From: Misgurnus anguillicaudatus
Taxonomy: Eukaryota > Chordata > Actinopteri > Cypriniformes > Cobitidae
Length of the DNA stretch: 64,000 nucleotides
Direction of reading: 5' to 3'
Assembly (NCBI RefSeq): GCF_027580225.2
Contig: NC_073348.2
Location: forward strand, 25,999,501-26,063,500
The position numbers were made by a program, and so were the translations under genes. Positions 10,632 through 21,252 of the stretch are shown here, piece after piece (position 1 is the first letter of the stretch; each line of letters opens with the position of its first letter). Under the pieces are notes generated by a model. That model saw only the letters and a program-made list of their open reading frames with translations, ran no database searches and was not told the origin of the DNA.

Positions 10632-11026
10632 CGTTTATAGAGAAATATAACGCTTGTTTACGTTGCCTCTGAGGCTGTGACTCTCTCAGTCAGAACCGGT
10701 GTGTCAACCCACACGTAGTCAGGGGCGTAACCTTTCAAACACACGACGAACCCAGCTGACCAATAACAGTTGAGTAGTCATCTGACCAATCCGATTACAC
10801 TAGACATTTTGGGAGGCGGAGACAGGAACTAAACCGAGCGTTTTTCAGACAGTGGGAAATCGGTGAGGTATGTAAGCAATTTATAAGACTCACAATGCAT
10901 TAGTTCAAGTTTTAATAACATGTATGTACTATGGGATACTGCATTTACGTGCTAACGTGCCAATTTATTAGCATAATTGGTGCTCTTTAAGTATTTACTA
11001 AGTCATACAGTAAGACTATCTCTTAC

Positions 11027-11259
11027 CATTTGTACGTTAGGTGAACTTCATCCACGACGATACCCATTACGTTGGCTTGAAAATATTGGAGCCTAGCATG
11101 TCCCTCCACTTATTCAGCAACCACGATTCCAGGCTTCCGAAAAGAAGCTGGCAACGACCGCTAATTATATCCATCTCGTCGTGCACGCTGAGTCGCATCA
11201 CCGTGATAACGTTAGCCATTTCAGTTGCGACCAACTTTTGCAGAATAGGAAGGACGGCT
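11027..11259 (-). pseudogene. RecQ-like superfamily II helicase exon, truncated
   Basis: Read on the minus strand from 11259, the frame gives DEMDIISGRCQLLFGSLESW and WLLNKWRDMLGS, followed after a one-base frame change by VMGIVVDEVHLTYKW. VVDEVH is a Walker B/DEAH-type motif of helicases of the RecQ type, and the 'GRCQLLFGSPE...WLL' segment before it is typical of multi-copy RecQ-like genes in fish. The exon ends at a GTAAGAG donor (11026-11020). The frameshift and the cut at the insertion boundary mean it is not functional. Confidence 0.7.
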
Positions 11260-11374
11260 ACAGCCTGATGGCAAAATAAATGAGAACTGCGTAGTGTCAA
11301 CTTCATCAGGATGGTTTGATTGTCAATGCTCTAATACAATGAAATGGATCTGTGAGAAGAACAAAATGTAAACA

Positions 11375-12880
11375 ACTATTATATGCAATACTTGTTTATT
11401 CAGAACATTTTAAACATCCCAAATGGGTTTATATTGGAAGTTTCAACATCTAGCTTTTTTCAATTTACAAATATTATAATGTCATGTAAGTGTATTATTA
11501 AATTCTTAGGTAATTCATTTACTTGTGTCACATTTGTCATTTTGTTCAATCATGTAAGTTGAAACCATTACTAACACAATTAAATGTTTCTAGTATGAAT
11601 ATGCCAGCCTGATTTCACAAGAATTCGTACATATATCACAAGCTGGCAAATTTGTTTGAATTTGTACAAAGTTACGCCCCATTCAGACAGACAGCGACCA
11701 GCAGTAGCAGAGGGACGCAATCTCATACATATCAATGGAAATTTGGCAACTTCCTCCGGCATGAGCGAAAGTAACCATTGGCGACCGTATGGGCGTGTCC
11801 AGCAACGCAAGAAAGTTCTCATTGAAAGAGATGGGTGACACACAGCGATAACACCGCCGGCTGTCTGAATGGGGAGTCAGTCGTGCAAAAACATACGATT
11901 ATCATAAAAAAGAACAATAACGAAACTTAAGCCCGTACTCTGCCCCTAACCCCAACATGACAGGGGTCAAGGCAAATGAATGAATGTGGTCATACTAATT
12001 AATATGAATTAGCCACCTCGTAAAAAAATGTGCGCATATGCTATTTCAAAGTAGTAACTAGGTTTATTTATGATTATAACGCAGAGTTCAGTTAACCTGA
12101 GTTAAAGAAGTGATGCTCAACCTTCCTCATTCATGCATACTGGACAATTAAAGCAACCATTCTAACATTAAAAAATAGACGGGGTCAAAGCCACTAGGGT
12201 TGATTCTCAAACAGCAAAACCTGACAGCACACACAAAGAGGAACTGTGCCAGGCTACTAAGAGGCGAATTCTTGTCATGGTTTGAGATTTACACCTCACT
12301 TGTAAGAATGAAATTCCCTCTGCTAATTCCGTTCATTGTTAGAGGAAAGCCAACAATTGCCTTTTCACACAAAAGATGAGATATTCTCATACTTAAAAGG
12401 CGCAGCTTACTCTTTGTGAGAACAATCACATTAAAATTGATGGACATTGAAGTCGAATTGTTTGGACATTATATTGATTCATAGAACACTTTGTCAGATT
12501 AATTGGTGCGGATTTCACTTGAAATAATAGAGCTGGTAAAAGGAAGGATGCATTAGAGAACCATGAATAGTGAAGAGACAATCACGAGAATGACACATTT
12601 CTTATGGTAAATACAACAACTGCACTGTCAGAAAAAACAGGCCCAGTAGTACACTTTCAAAAAGTACACATTTGCACCTTAAGAGTTCATATTAGTACAT
12701 CAAAGGTACATTTTGGTACCCAATGTTTACATATCTAGGACCTTTTGTAAAGTCTACAGCCCCTGTGACAGATTGGGACCATTTTATAACCAATTTTTTA
12801 CATGTCTCCTTTTTTGCTCTAGAAATAATTTGAATTGTCTTTATGGTCTTCTAACTTCATTATTTTACAGTACATCATAG
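11375..12880. other. Lectin 3' flank and repeat-derived sequence
   Basis: AT-rich sequence follows the lectin stop. From about 11600 to 12000 there is a fish-type interspersed repeat (gaattcgtacatat, acgattatcataaaaaa, ctaaccccaacatgacagggg) that holds the MITE at 11677. At 12650-12770 a segment with repeated 'aaggtacattttggtacc'-like motifs looks like another interspersed repeat. No coding frame is supported. Confidence 0.4.
11677..11874. mobile_element. 198-bp MITE with CCCCATTCAGACAG ends
   Basis: The left end ccccattcagacagacagcg is matched by the reverse complement of the right end, ccccattcagacagccggcg. The target duplication is unclear. There is no coding capacity. The open frames on both strands over this segment are chance frames in a CG-richer MITE. 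Confidence 0.7.
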
Positions 12881-12889
12881 ATTCACATT

Positions 12890-13400
12890 GAGAACGTTAA
12901 CATGCCAGGGGCAATGATGTAATAATGCATTACTAGATATCTGGCAAGAGGGGCACCTTGGCCCAATAGCCTTGGCCCAATTATTTTATGCAAGAAATCA
13001 GGTCTATAGTATTGAGAATACACTTCATAGTCTAAGAGATGGGCAGAGGACAAAAGAAACAGCACTCATGGATTATTGTGACTTGCTTTCCTCAGGATTC
13101 ACGTGCACAGAAAGCGAAGCTTCTTTTTAGTTTCGGAAGGGCACCGTTTTCTTCGTTGCTATTTATCAGCCTGTCACCCGGCAGGGATCAAATTTTCCCC
13201 GAAGACACCGTGAAATTACACATACTTTCTCTGCTTCCCTCAAGACCTCTAGGATAAATATCACAGTTTAAGCCTCTGGAGCCAGCTGAGCTGTGTGGCA
13301 GATAAAAATTTGACCTCTTCGTTCGCCCTGTTTGTCCTGACGATTGAACTCGACTCCGTGATCTGTCACTTCTAATGCACTAGTATACAATCCTTTCTGT
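12890..13400. other. Candidate conserved non-coding stretch
   Basis: Non-repetitive sequence of balanced composition with AT cores (ggcccaattattttatgc, ttattgtgacttgc) and no repeat ends. No coding frame longer than about 70 codons shows a family feature. Assignment as a regulatory element is inference from texture only. Confidence 0.25.
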
Positions 13401-13482
13401 CTTAAGGTGTTTTGATTTAAAATTGTCTTTCTTTATATATTTAATAGAACGAAAATTACATTATATACATTTTACATTATTC

Positions 13483-13485
<3 letters not shown>

Positions 13486-13515
<30 letters not shown>
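13486..13515. repeat. (AT)n microsatellite
   Basis: About fourteen AT dinucleotides in a row within an AT-rich tract (13440-13620). Confidence 0.9.
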
Positions 13516-13519
<4 letters not shown>

Positions 13520-14035
13520 AATAAAATTATAACGAATTATAAAAATACACCTCAAATTTATTCTGACAGCTGCATTTGAGTTATTAAATTAGAAATATAA
13601 CAAAAAAAGACAATAAATTAAAAAAACAAATATGATTAGCTGTTTTCCCCATTTTTGTCTATCATCACTTTTGGTTTCTGATTTTGGTGTCTATTGTCAT
13701 CTTATGCATTTAACAAATCAGCGCTATAAAGTGCAGATTTGAAATAAACATCTTAATGGGATTCTCATCTGAGTTTTATTTACACAAACAGGTTCTCAGG
13801 GCAGAAAAGAATGATTGGTTTACAAAGATAACCAATGAAAGCATAGAGTCAAGGTACCTAATAGGCGGCCCGCGTCTGGCCCGTTGCACTTTAATATGTG
13901 ACCCGCAGCCTTTAGTCTGTCAAAATATTCCAATAAAATCATCCTGACCAGTCCTGACAAAAAGTTACGAGCAGCAGCATCACTTAAGGTGGGCTTTAGC
14001 CCCCCGAAATGTCTCTTAAAAATGTTTGACTGACC

Positions 14036-14231
14036 CTGGATTTATAGCAACTGCGGAGCGGCTGCAGATCGGCTGCGCTGTGTTACAGCAGGCGCTGCGT
14101 TACGGCCGGAGCTGTGACGGATTCGGAACGCAGTCAGTAGAAATACACACATTGACTTGAATGGAAACCGATTGACTCCGCCGCCGTTCCACAGCGGATC
14201 CGCAGCCGCTCCGCAGTTGCCGGAAATCCAG
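14036..14231. mobile_element. 196-bp MITE with long CTGGATTT inverted repeats
   Basis: The left part ctggatttatagcaactgcg continues gagcggctgc. The right end, reverse complemented, is ctggatttccggcaactgcg and continues the same way, so about 30 bases pair. No clear target duplication was found. It abuts the next element with only two bases before the TTA. Confidence 0.7.
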
Positions 14232-14236
14232 CGTTA

Positions 14237-14754
14237 GGGCGCACTCACATTATCCAAACCAAACCATGCCCTAGCAAGATTGTCCCTCCTACCTATTCCC
14301 CCATAAGCACGCACTCACACTGTACTTTTAACTATACGAGCCCAGGCGCGCTTTCGTCATTACGATGCAATTGTTTTGAACAAAGCAGGAAGTAAAGTGT
14401 TCTCTTAACACTGGAGCCCATCGTAATGTTAATTCTGTTGGGTTTTTTCGGAGTCGCTTGGTGCGCGATGACACACAGCCCCTTCACATGCCACTGTATT
14501 GCTTTGTTGGTCTGACGCGTGTGCAGCTCGGACATTCACATAACCCTGCTGAGCGAATCAGAAGGTTTTTAAGAAGGCAGATGAAGGTGAGTGGTCGAGC
14601 AATTGCCGTCTCTCCTTTTGAATCGCACTCAGGTGCGATTGCGCTCACACTACAAACCTTCGCGCCCCAGCCCAAGTGAACCGCACCTGAGCCCACCTCT
14701 GCAAGCTTGCCAGGGCTCAAATAACCAAATGGTTTGGATATTGTGACTGCGCCC
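14237..14754. mobile_element. PIF/Harbinger-like MITE, 518 bp
   Basis: The left end gggcgcactcacattatcc and the reverse-complemented right end gggcgcagtcacaatatcc match at 17 of 19 bases. TTA flanks both sides (14234-14236 and 14755-14757). The 3-bp duplication and G-rich ends fit Harbinger. Open frames of 67-78 codons within it do not resemble a transposase or Myb-like protein. Confidence 0.8.
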
Positions 14755-14990
14755 TTATTCTACAATTGGCAAAGATTTTCGGCTCCTCCCCATCTTTTAG
14801 TCTTTATTTTGAGTTTTTTTTTCATGTTCTTTTTAATTCCACAGCCATGGCACAAAGCGAGTGAAAATAAAGTCAATGTGCAAGGCGTGCACATTAACTG
14901 ATAGATGACATAATCATAGGTGTAGTTTGACATTCGATCTTGCGGGGGCAGACTGGTCTTTCAGTGTCACATCCCTGTCTGTCGCTGCGT

Positions 14991-15073
14991 CCGAAACCGC
15001 CTACTTCCATACTATATAGTATGCGAAGTAGTGCTTTTCGCCTACTATATAGTATGGAAGTAGGCGGTTTCGG
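14991..15073. repeat. Perfect 31-bp palindrome arms with 21-nt spacer
   Basis: Arms 14991-15021 and 15043-15073 are exact reverse complements (beginning ccgaaaccgcctacttcc). The spacer contains tgcgaagtagtgcttttcgcc. The sequence resembles a known type of fish fold-back repeat and would form a very stable hairpin. The left flank gctgcgt is not matched on the right, so one outer end is lost. Confidence 0.9.
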
Positions 15074-15629
15074 ATCCACAGCGTGTGGCTTCCCTGTTTT
15101 TAGTGTATCTTGTTCCCTCTTGTTCCTGTCTTGCTCCGCCCCTTGTTAGTCAACTTATTGAAACCACACCTTGTTAGTTTCCATAGCAATGAATTAGCTC
15201 TCTGCTATACTATTTATCTGTGAATTTAAAGCCCGTCATATTAAATACCAAATCATGCAGGAAAGTGTGGGCTTCTTCTGCACTCCCATCTGACCAGGTC
15301 AATCACAAGCAGTACTGATTGTTTATGCCAACTATTTTTGGGGGGAATATTTGTTATTTGTTTTGAATACATTATCCGTGCCTTTCAGAATAATGTATTC
15401 TGCTTCGGGCACATTCCTAATTTTTATTTGTGATAGAAAGATTTCAGTAAACAAAATCTTCAACATAAAGTTTTTTTTTTGCTATGGACATATGGTGTGA
15501 CGGTTGAATTGGTCTCTTCGCAACGCTGGCGACATAAAATTTAAGGCGGATGCAATAAATGCACCATTTAAAAAATGCTGCCTGTCTCTTTAACTCCTCC
15601 TCGACTGGCCTTATCGGTCTGTTTTCAGA

Positions 15630-16450
15630 ACGGGCTGGACATTATCGCAAGTCAGCATTACTATCAAACAGAATTACACACCTAGATAAAGTTAACTGAG
15701 AGTGGGAGACTGAAATATTTCCATATTTATTAGCTTCTAATCTCATTCCTTCATTTGGATCGCCCATTCCCGACAGAGAGCCAGACGCTGTCTCAGCCTT
15801 GTCTATGCAAAAAGACCTAATCAAAAAATAATTTCTGTCTCCTGCAAAAAAACACACACAAGCCTTTTATTACTTTTTTTTTGTAGGGGGTGTCAAATAA
15901 AGCTGTGTGGTGCATATTTCTACAGCAGAAAACAATACCCGCATTCATAAGCAAATGGAGTTGCTAATACAGAGCGTATCTCGATGCTTCATCACAATAT
16001 TTGATTTCTTTCTTGAAACAGTTTCAGCTTGAGATCACAGCTGGGGTTTCTGCAAATCCTCAGATGCAGGGAAAAGTTTGAGAGTTTGCCTTCAGGCTCA
16101 TCGAGGCATGATGGGTGCTTGCGTTGTAACTGTGTATCCGTCTGTGTTATATTTAGATCCGACCACTGGGTCTCACCCGAGCGGCAGCCATTATCAGGCA
16201 TCTTTGAGACCGCCTGGGACCCAATTAGTTTGCAAACTATCCGATGACAAAAAGACTTTGCTTGCTTCTGTTCTTCTTTGTGCGCTTGCTATGGAAAGAT
16301 TTAATAAGAGGCCAAGCAAATCTGGAATCTCTCCACCTCTTAACCTCATTATTAGATTTTTGCATCCGCCTTTGAATACGTGCTCCATCTGAGGTCACTT
16401 TGGGTACATTCTGCCTTTTATTGCAGGACATTATTGAGGACGATACATTT
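15630..16450. other. Candidate conserved non-coding stretch
   Basis: Repeat-free sequence with balanced composition, AT cores (gacctaatcaaaaaataattt, acccaattagtttgcaaac) and no splice-flanked frames. It has the texture of vertebrate conserved non-coding DNA near developmental genes. I have no alignment, so this is inference. Confidence 0.3.
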
Positions 16451-16579
16451 TCATTGAGAGGATAATAACTTTGTCAATTATCTGTTAAAAGCCGGTCTTT
16501 CGTTCGGGTAAAAATAAAGTAGTTCAATTGATCACAGCTATTCACTTACATCAATATTTAATGTTTTCCTGTACTCGAT

Positions 16580-16702
16580 TGTGTTAGCAACACAAAGGTC
16601 ATAAGGGTTCAATCCCCAGGGAACACGCATACTGTCATACTGAAATGGCAATGGAAGTCGCTTTGGATAAAAGCGTCTGCCAAATGCATACATATACATG
16701 TA
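16580..16702 (+). mobile_element. tRNA-derived SINE fragment
   Basis: The segment contains a B-box-like ggttcaatccc at 16606 and the tail tcgctttggataaaagcgtc followed by tgccaaatgcat, a tail common in fish SINEs. The A-box side is degraded, so the copy is 5' truncated or old. Confidence 0.75.
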
Positions 16703-16849
16703 ATATTAAGTGAAAAGTCTACAGTTAATACAAAGACAATGTTGTTCACAAACTTTAACCTTGAAATTGTGTCTGTACAGTAAAACCTAGTATCTTATTA
16801 ATTCTACTATGTTCCTGCTTACTGTTTTGAATTAAACGCATCTCTAATG

Positions 16850-17600
16850 CCGCCTTCACATGCTAATATCGTAAATACGATTTTCCCAAGTGAAAATTGC
16901 ACATGAACACCATCTGATGACTGATCTGTGATCTTTGCAAAGACACTCTGTCAGTTGACCAATCAGAGCAGAGTAGGCTACTGAAAGGTGGGGTTTAGGC
17001 AGACTTGAGTCGTTGAACGGCTTCGCACGAATCGTTTGGGGATCTCTGAGGAATGGGGTAATTTTAAATTTATATTTTGTGAAAATTACAGTGTTTTTTG
17101 ACCTTGCATGCATTTAAACGTGTTGTCCGGGACTTATAAACAGTGATAGGATGCTTAAAATTGTCATCTTACTGGCTCTTTAAGCAAGCACTATCCATGT
17201 GTGTAAATTTTTGCTTGCGGCTATATAAACATTTATATGAACATTGTTTGATATATACAACGTTTGATGTAAACGTTAATATGAACAACACGTTTACATT
17301 TCATCAAAGAGTCACTGCAGACTGTCACTATTATACACCTTACAGATGAGTCACAGCGTTTCATTTTCTTTGGTATCTAGACGGTCCTTCGCACCTTCGC
17401 AGTAGATTGCACGCAGCATGTAAAGCAGTTTTTGATTTTGCAGACTTGGCTATGTGACTTTATCCTCAAGACCTTCTCTAGGACGACGTTTGCATTGATG
17501 AAGCATAAAATGCCCATGGGATGGCTCGGCATCACACCATCTGTGAAACTAAACATGGCGGTTTTGTGAGAACGAACCTGTTACAGGTGACTTTGATGCT
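16850..17600. other. No gene; probable old interspersed repeat
   Basis: The segment from tgccgccttcacatgctaat through gaccaatcagagcagagtag has the feel of a degraded fish DNA transposon, but I could not find both ends. No supported coding frame. Confidence 0.3.
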
Positions 17601-17639
17601 TTTATGAATGAGCCTAGACGAAGCTGTTTCCATTTGTGG

Positions 17640-18240
17640 TGTTGTCAGATTATCAACACTGTGATCTGATTATGACATCACTTTCTCTTTACACTTATGA
17701 TTCACACATTCATTGATGTTTATGTCAATGCCACAATAAAGAGTAGACAGACAGTGAGAGACAGAGAGAAAGTCTTGGCGTTTTCGGGCACTCAGTTTGA
17801 GATGATGACCCTGCGGCACAGAGGGCATCAAGCACAGATGGTTCTTCTCTTTGGCTGGCCATTTGTCCCGAGGACGGCCGCAGGTCGGGTCCGGTGTTGG
17901 CGGGGCCCATATGGCTGCGAGGGCACCCTGCTCTGCCTCTCCCTTTTGCCCTCTCTGTACCCTCAACACCACCTTCCACCTTATGGAGCTTTTACTCACT
18001 CGCTCTGGCACGAGGATCAATAACCCTTCCCTGAGTACATTTCAGCCCAAGACAATACTTAGACTTTTTAATTACACGGAAGATATGCTCCTGCAAAAAA
18101 TAAGACTGACACGCATCAGAAAAGTATTACTATATATTTTACAGTCCACTAACACCATATCCAAAGCTTCATCTAAGAGATGTCTATTAGAGTGCTGTGA
18201 GCATGACAGAGATTTTATTCATCTTTGTTAACATTACTCT
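17640..18240. other. Candidate conserved non-coding stretch
   Basis: GC-richer, repeat-free sequence. Frames of 84-126 codons are open on both strands at the same place, which argues for composition and not coding: none shows a domain, periodic codon choice or flanking splice sites that I can support. Confidence 0.25.
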
Positions 18241-18695
18241 TGCTTATGAACACCAACGCTTTTAATTGCATCTCTCGTCTCATTTCTGGTGTCTGTCTCT
18301 CGGTGAAGCATAAGAAACACCTCCACACTCTGTGGGTTTACAGAACTGAGAAAAATATTTAGCTTTCAGTATTTTTTTTACAATGGAAGGCTGCGTTTGG
18401 TTCACGCCAGCAGATGTGACAAGTGGGGCGCGAGCAGCGATGCGATCAGCAGTGAAACGGTTGCTGTAAGTTTCACAGAGCAGATGCCGTAGACACATAT
18501 GCTATATTTACATATAAACATAAATATGTAAAGAAATTGCTTTATTTTTATTTATTATCTTATTATTTATTTATATATTTCTAACATTTCTTTCATATTT
18601 ACTTAAAATGTATAATGCTATAGCAAAAAATGCGTTTGTGTTTATGCAACAGGAATTGTTTAAATAACAAAGAGGCATTGCATAAATGCATGACT

Positions 18696-18723
18696 TACAG
18701 TGGCAAGAAAAAATATGTGAACC
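18696..18723. mobile_element. Tc1-type terminal repeat fragment
   Basis: The sequence tacagtggcaagaaaaaata followed by tgtgaacc matches the outer end of a common fish Tc1 family. The rest of that element is missing. Recognition is from memory of the family end. Confidence 0.55.
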
Positions 18724-18750
18724 TATAGGAATAAACTGTGATTCGCCCAT

Positions 18751-19255
18751 CCCAGTCACACGAAATTACGTACATATAGTCACATAATTTTTTATTATTT
18801 TTTGTGATGCTGTCATGAATTTCCGCGTTTTTTCATGATCATATCACGAATTTCTGTTTACGTGTCATTTTCATGTATTGGTTACTCAACTGTTTTGACC
18901 TATTTTCTTACCATTGTCACTTCGGTTTAGAGTTAGATTTACATAAAATGACATCCTTACCCAAACCCAACTCTAACCCTAATGCCAGGCGACATTTTTT
19001 TTAAATTTAGAAAAATCAGAAAAAATAGTATAAACCAACACTTAAAGTGACATCCTAACACAAACAGCAAATCTAACTCTAAACAGAAGCGACAATGGTT
19101 TGAAAATAGGAAAAAGCAGTTGAGTAACCAATACGTGACAATGACACATAAACAGACATTTGTGATACGATCATTAATCATACAAAAATTTGTATGTCAC
19201 GAAAAAGAATTTAAAAAATGACGTGATCGTAGGTAGATAATTTTCTGAGACTGGG
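18751..19255. mobile_element. Fold-back element with arms of about 145 bp
   Basis: The left end cccagtcacacgaaattacg and the reverse-complemented right end cccagtctcagaaaattatc start two long imperfect arms (about 18751-18895 and 19105-19255). The arms share ttggttactcaactg at their inner ends and tgtttacgtgtcatt-like blocks between. The target duplication is unclear and there is no coding capacity. Confidence 0.7.
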
Positions 19256-19259
19256 TAGC

Positions 19260-20830
19260 ATTTGCCAAAAAATGCGATTTGATCCTCATCTAGGTCACAA
19301 CAATAGACAAACACAATGTGCATAAGCTGACAACACACAAATAATTCTACACTCACACAAATGTTGTATTTAACTAAAATATTTTGTCAACAGGTTTCAC
19401 ACGATTTGTCAACAAACAATAATTTAGTTTTTTTTTAATAAAAGAAGTTTAAGTAAACTTAACAAATCTTAGTGGAGTCAAAAAACAACAATTGAGTTAT
19501 TGTACACGAAAAACATAATTAATGATGACAAAAATGTGAATAATGCCATTTTATAAACTTGACCCCCTTTAATTAGGATCACCTATTTAATAGCTCCATA
19601 CCACTGAATTAATCAACCAATCATAATGCTCAATCAGAATAGACATTTTAATTACAGCTTATCAAATACATCACAAACATCTTTAACCCTCTGGGGTCCA
19701 ACCATTTTGGGACACTCTCAGAGGTTCTGACATGCTGTTACATTTGGTCTTTTTTCAGTTGCTTTAAAACATAATAATGGGAAGTGTCTCATACCACTGT
19801 GTTCAGCACAAACTGGGCTAAAATATTATATGAGCTACATGTATGTACATGTTTGTATTTTTGAGAGAAAAAGGTTTATGCATGGTTTTTAAAAAAGCAA
19901 AATTTTTAAGTCACTGATATAAGTTCACAAAACCCATACTAAACATGGTTTAACAAGACTTTCCTAAACATAATCTAGTAGTCTAGAGTTTTTCTTTAAA
20001 ATGATGTGAAAATCATCCTGCCTACTCATTCACATAAACCAATATATTATTTTAGAAATTGTAAGACACTTTTTGTTTAGAGTGGCCGTATGCGAGAAGG
20101 ATTGATTGACAGCTAGCAAACAAAGGCTCGCATAATGAGCTGCATAATAATGAGGCAGGAGGGAACTACAGTAAAGAATGTGAGGACAAATGGACATGTT
20201 TGTTTGAGGTTTATTAAGAAGTTAACAATATAATCAAAATAGAAATGAAGGTCAGTAGGACATTTTCAATTTATTTGGAAACAAACCCTATTAAAACACT
20301 GAACTTGTATAAGAAACTGATAAACAACAGAGCTGTAAACTTCATGTGGCTCATGTTACCATATAACTTTATGTCCAAAGAGTGTGAATATGTTTTTCCA
20401 CTTCATAGTTTTGTACTGATGAGAGGGATGCAGACCTGTAAGAGAGTTATGAACAGCTGTCAGCACAAATTGTCCACAGAAATACCCTTACATACATAAC
20501 TGATGGGTAAATGATAGCACTACATTCAGATAAACTATTAAAGTGAAATGTCCGTCCATCTCTCTGTCCGTTTTTTGTTCTAATATCTTAAAATATATAC
20601 TTTTTTTATTAATAAATAAATTACATAGATCCAACATTTTTTTTAAGAAAAATCATTTTAATATTAATTCAATCATGTGCAACCGGAGATATTTTTCAGA
20701 GTATTTTATTAATCTCTTAATTTTACGCAACAATGCTATGTTTGCTGAACAAATAATTTTTAAGTAAAACTGATTCATTTTTTGTTGAATGAACTCAATT
20801 AAATTAAGCTCACATTGTTACATTTATTTT
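19260..20830. other. No gene; AT-rich
   Basis: AT-rich sequence. A segment beginning taaccctctggggtccaacc (19685) resembles a common fish interspersed repeat; its other end was not found. The open frames at 20245-20499 and 20543-20767 are AT-rich and show no family features. Confidence 0.35.
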
Positions 20831-20837
20831 TTTAAAG

Positions 20838-21220
20838 AAATTGCAACAATGAAATGATGAAGTAAAATTTGCCTTAAGTGAGTACCTTGGCAAACCCCAG
20901 TGCTACTGGGAACAAAAGTTGAATTGTTCAGGAAAAATACTATGGCGCAAAAAGGGCACAGTTTACCAACAGTAAGCATCATCCCAACAGAGGGTATGGT
21001 GGAGGGAACAGCATGATTTGGGCATGCTTTTCTGCCTCGGGCCTGGAGCACTTGCCATAATTGAGGGGAAAGTGAATTCCCAAGTTTAACAAAATAACCT
21101 ACAGGATAATGTCAGGGTGGCTGTGTACCAGTTGAAGCTCAGTAGAAGTTGGTAGATCCAGCAGGACAATGACCTTAAGCATTGAAGTAAATCCACCACA
21201 GACTGGCTTAACACGTTGAT
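20838..21220 (+). pseudogene. Tc1/mariner transposase fragment
   Basis: In shifting frames the sequence encodes GGGNSMIWACFSASGL (20999 onward), matching the conserved 'vMvWGcfs..G.g.l' block of Tc1 transposases, and QQDNDLKH (21158 onward), which holds the second catalytic aspartate. Several stops and frameshifts interrupt it. It differs clearly from the three Tc1 copies at 31115, 39881 and 48430, so it is another, older family. Confidence 0.75.
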
Positions 21221-21252
21221 GTGTTTAAATCATAAAAAGTAAATGTAGAACA

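Larger units (their letters stand above)
7494..10986. mobile_element. TTAA-flanked 3.5 kb element carrying two small genes
   Basis: The left end is TTAA (7490-7493) then AGAGCACCTATTATG. The right end, reverse complemented, is TTAA (10990-10987) then AGAGCACCAATTATG. It sits in the putative intron next to the helicase exon. TTAA duplication without CCC ends favours Kolobok over piggyBac. No THAP or transposase frame was recognised, but two convergent, multi-exon open models lie inside, so the element may be a carrier or companion. Part of its left end recurs in reverse orientation at 63065-63266, showing that it belongs to a repeat family. Confidence 0.75.
7249..11259. mobile_element. 4.0 kb insertion in the lectin exon, 10-bp target duplication
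   Basis: ACAGCCTGAT occurs at 7239-7248 and again at 11260-11269. Removing one copy and the sequence between restores the lectin reading frame exactly. The outer material is about 510 bp (7249-7489 and 10991-11259); the rest is a second element inserted at TTAA. The two ends of the outer piece do not form an obvious terminal inverted repeat. The right part is a minus-strand helicase exon. A 9-10 bp duplication is seen in Mutator-like and some retrotransposed insertions; I cannot assign the superfamily. Confidence 0.75.
5618..11371 (+). pseudogene. CD209-like C-type lectin receptor, broken
   Basis: Exon 1 (5618-5717) starts METMTVLFYENINTV, a short cytoplasmic tail with a YENI tyrosine motif, and ends at a GT donor. 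Exon 2 (from 5841 after ctacag) joins in frame and gives a hydrophobic membrane segment (VTVCLVLLCVLLLTAVIVLC) and a heptad stalk with ERDRLLTNN/ERDQLLTNN repeats. Exon 7004-7110 encodes lectin-domain motifs FWIGLTD and WKWVDG. The last exon is in two pieces, 7224-7248 and 11270-11371; joined, they end FDCQCSNTMKWICEKNKM then TAA. The order matches fish type II C-type lectin receptors of immune cells. Breaks: the exon encoding the first part of the lectin domain is not found between 6095 and 7003, exon 2 runs into a stop at 6092, and a 4 kb insertion splits the last exon. I see none of the usual calcium/sugar EPN or QPD...WND pair except QPD at the insertion point. Confidence 0.85.

Noticed and set aside
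14332..14720. Overlapping 67-78 codon frames in the Harbinger-like MITE
   Set aside because: They fall inside a defined non-coding MITE and lack Myb-like or DDE motifs.
16580..16702. A functional tRNA gene
   Set aside because: B-box-like motif only, with a SINE tail; no cloverleaf can be formed.
17670..18231. Frames of 116, 108, 84 and 126 codons overlapping on both strands
   Set aside because: Simultaneous openness on both strands reflects base composition; none shows family motifs.
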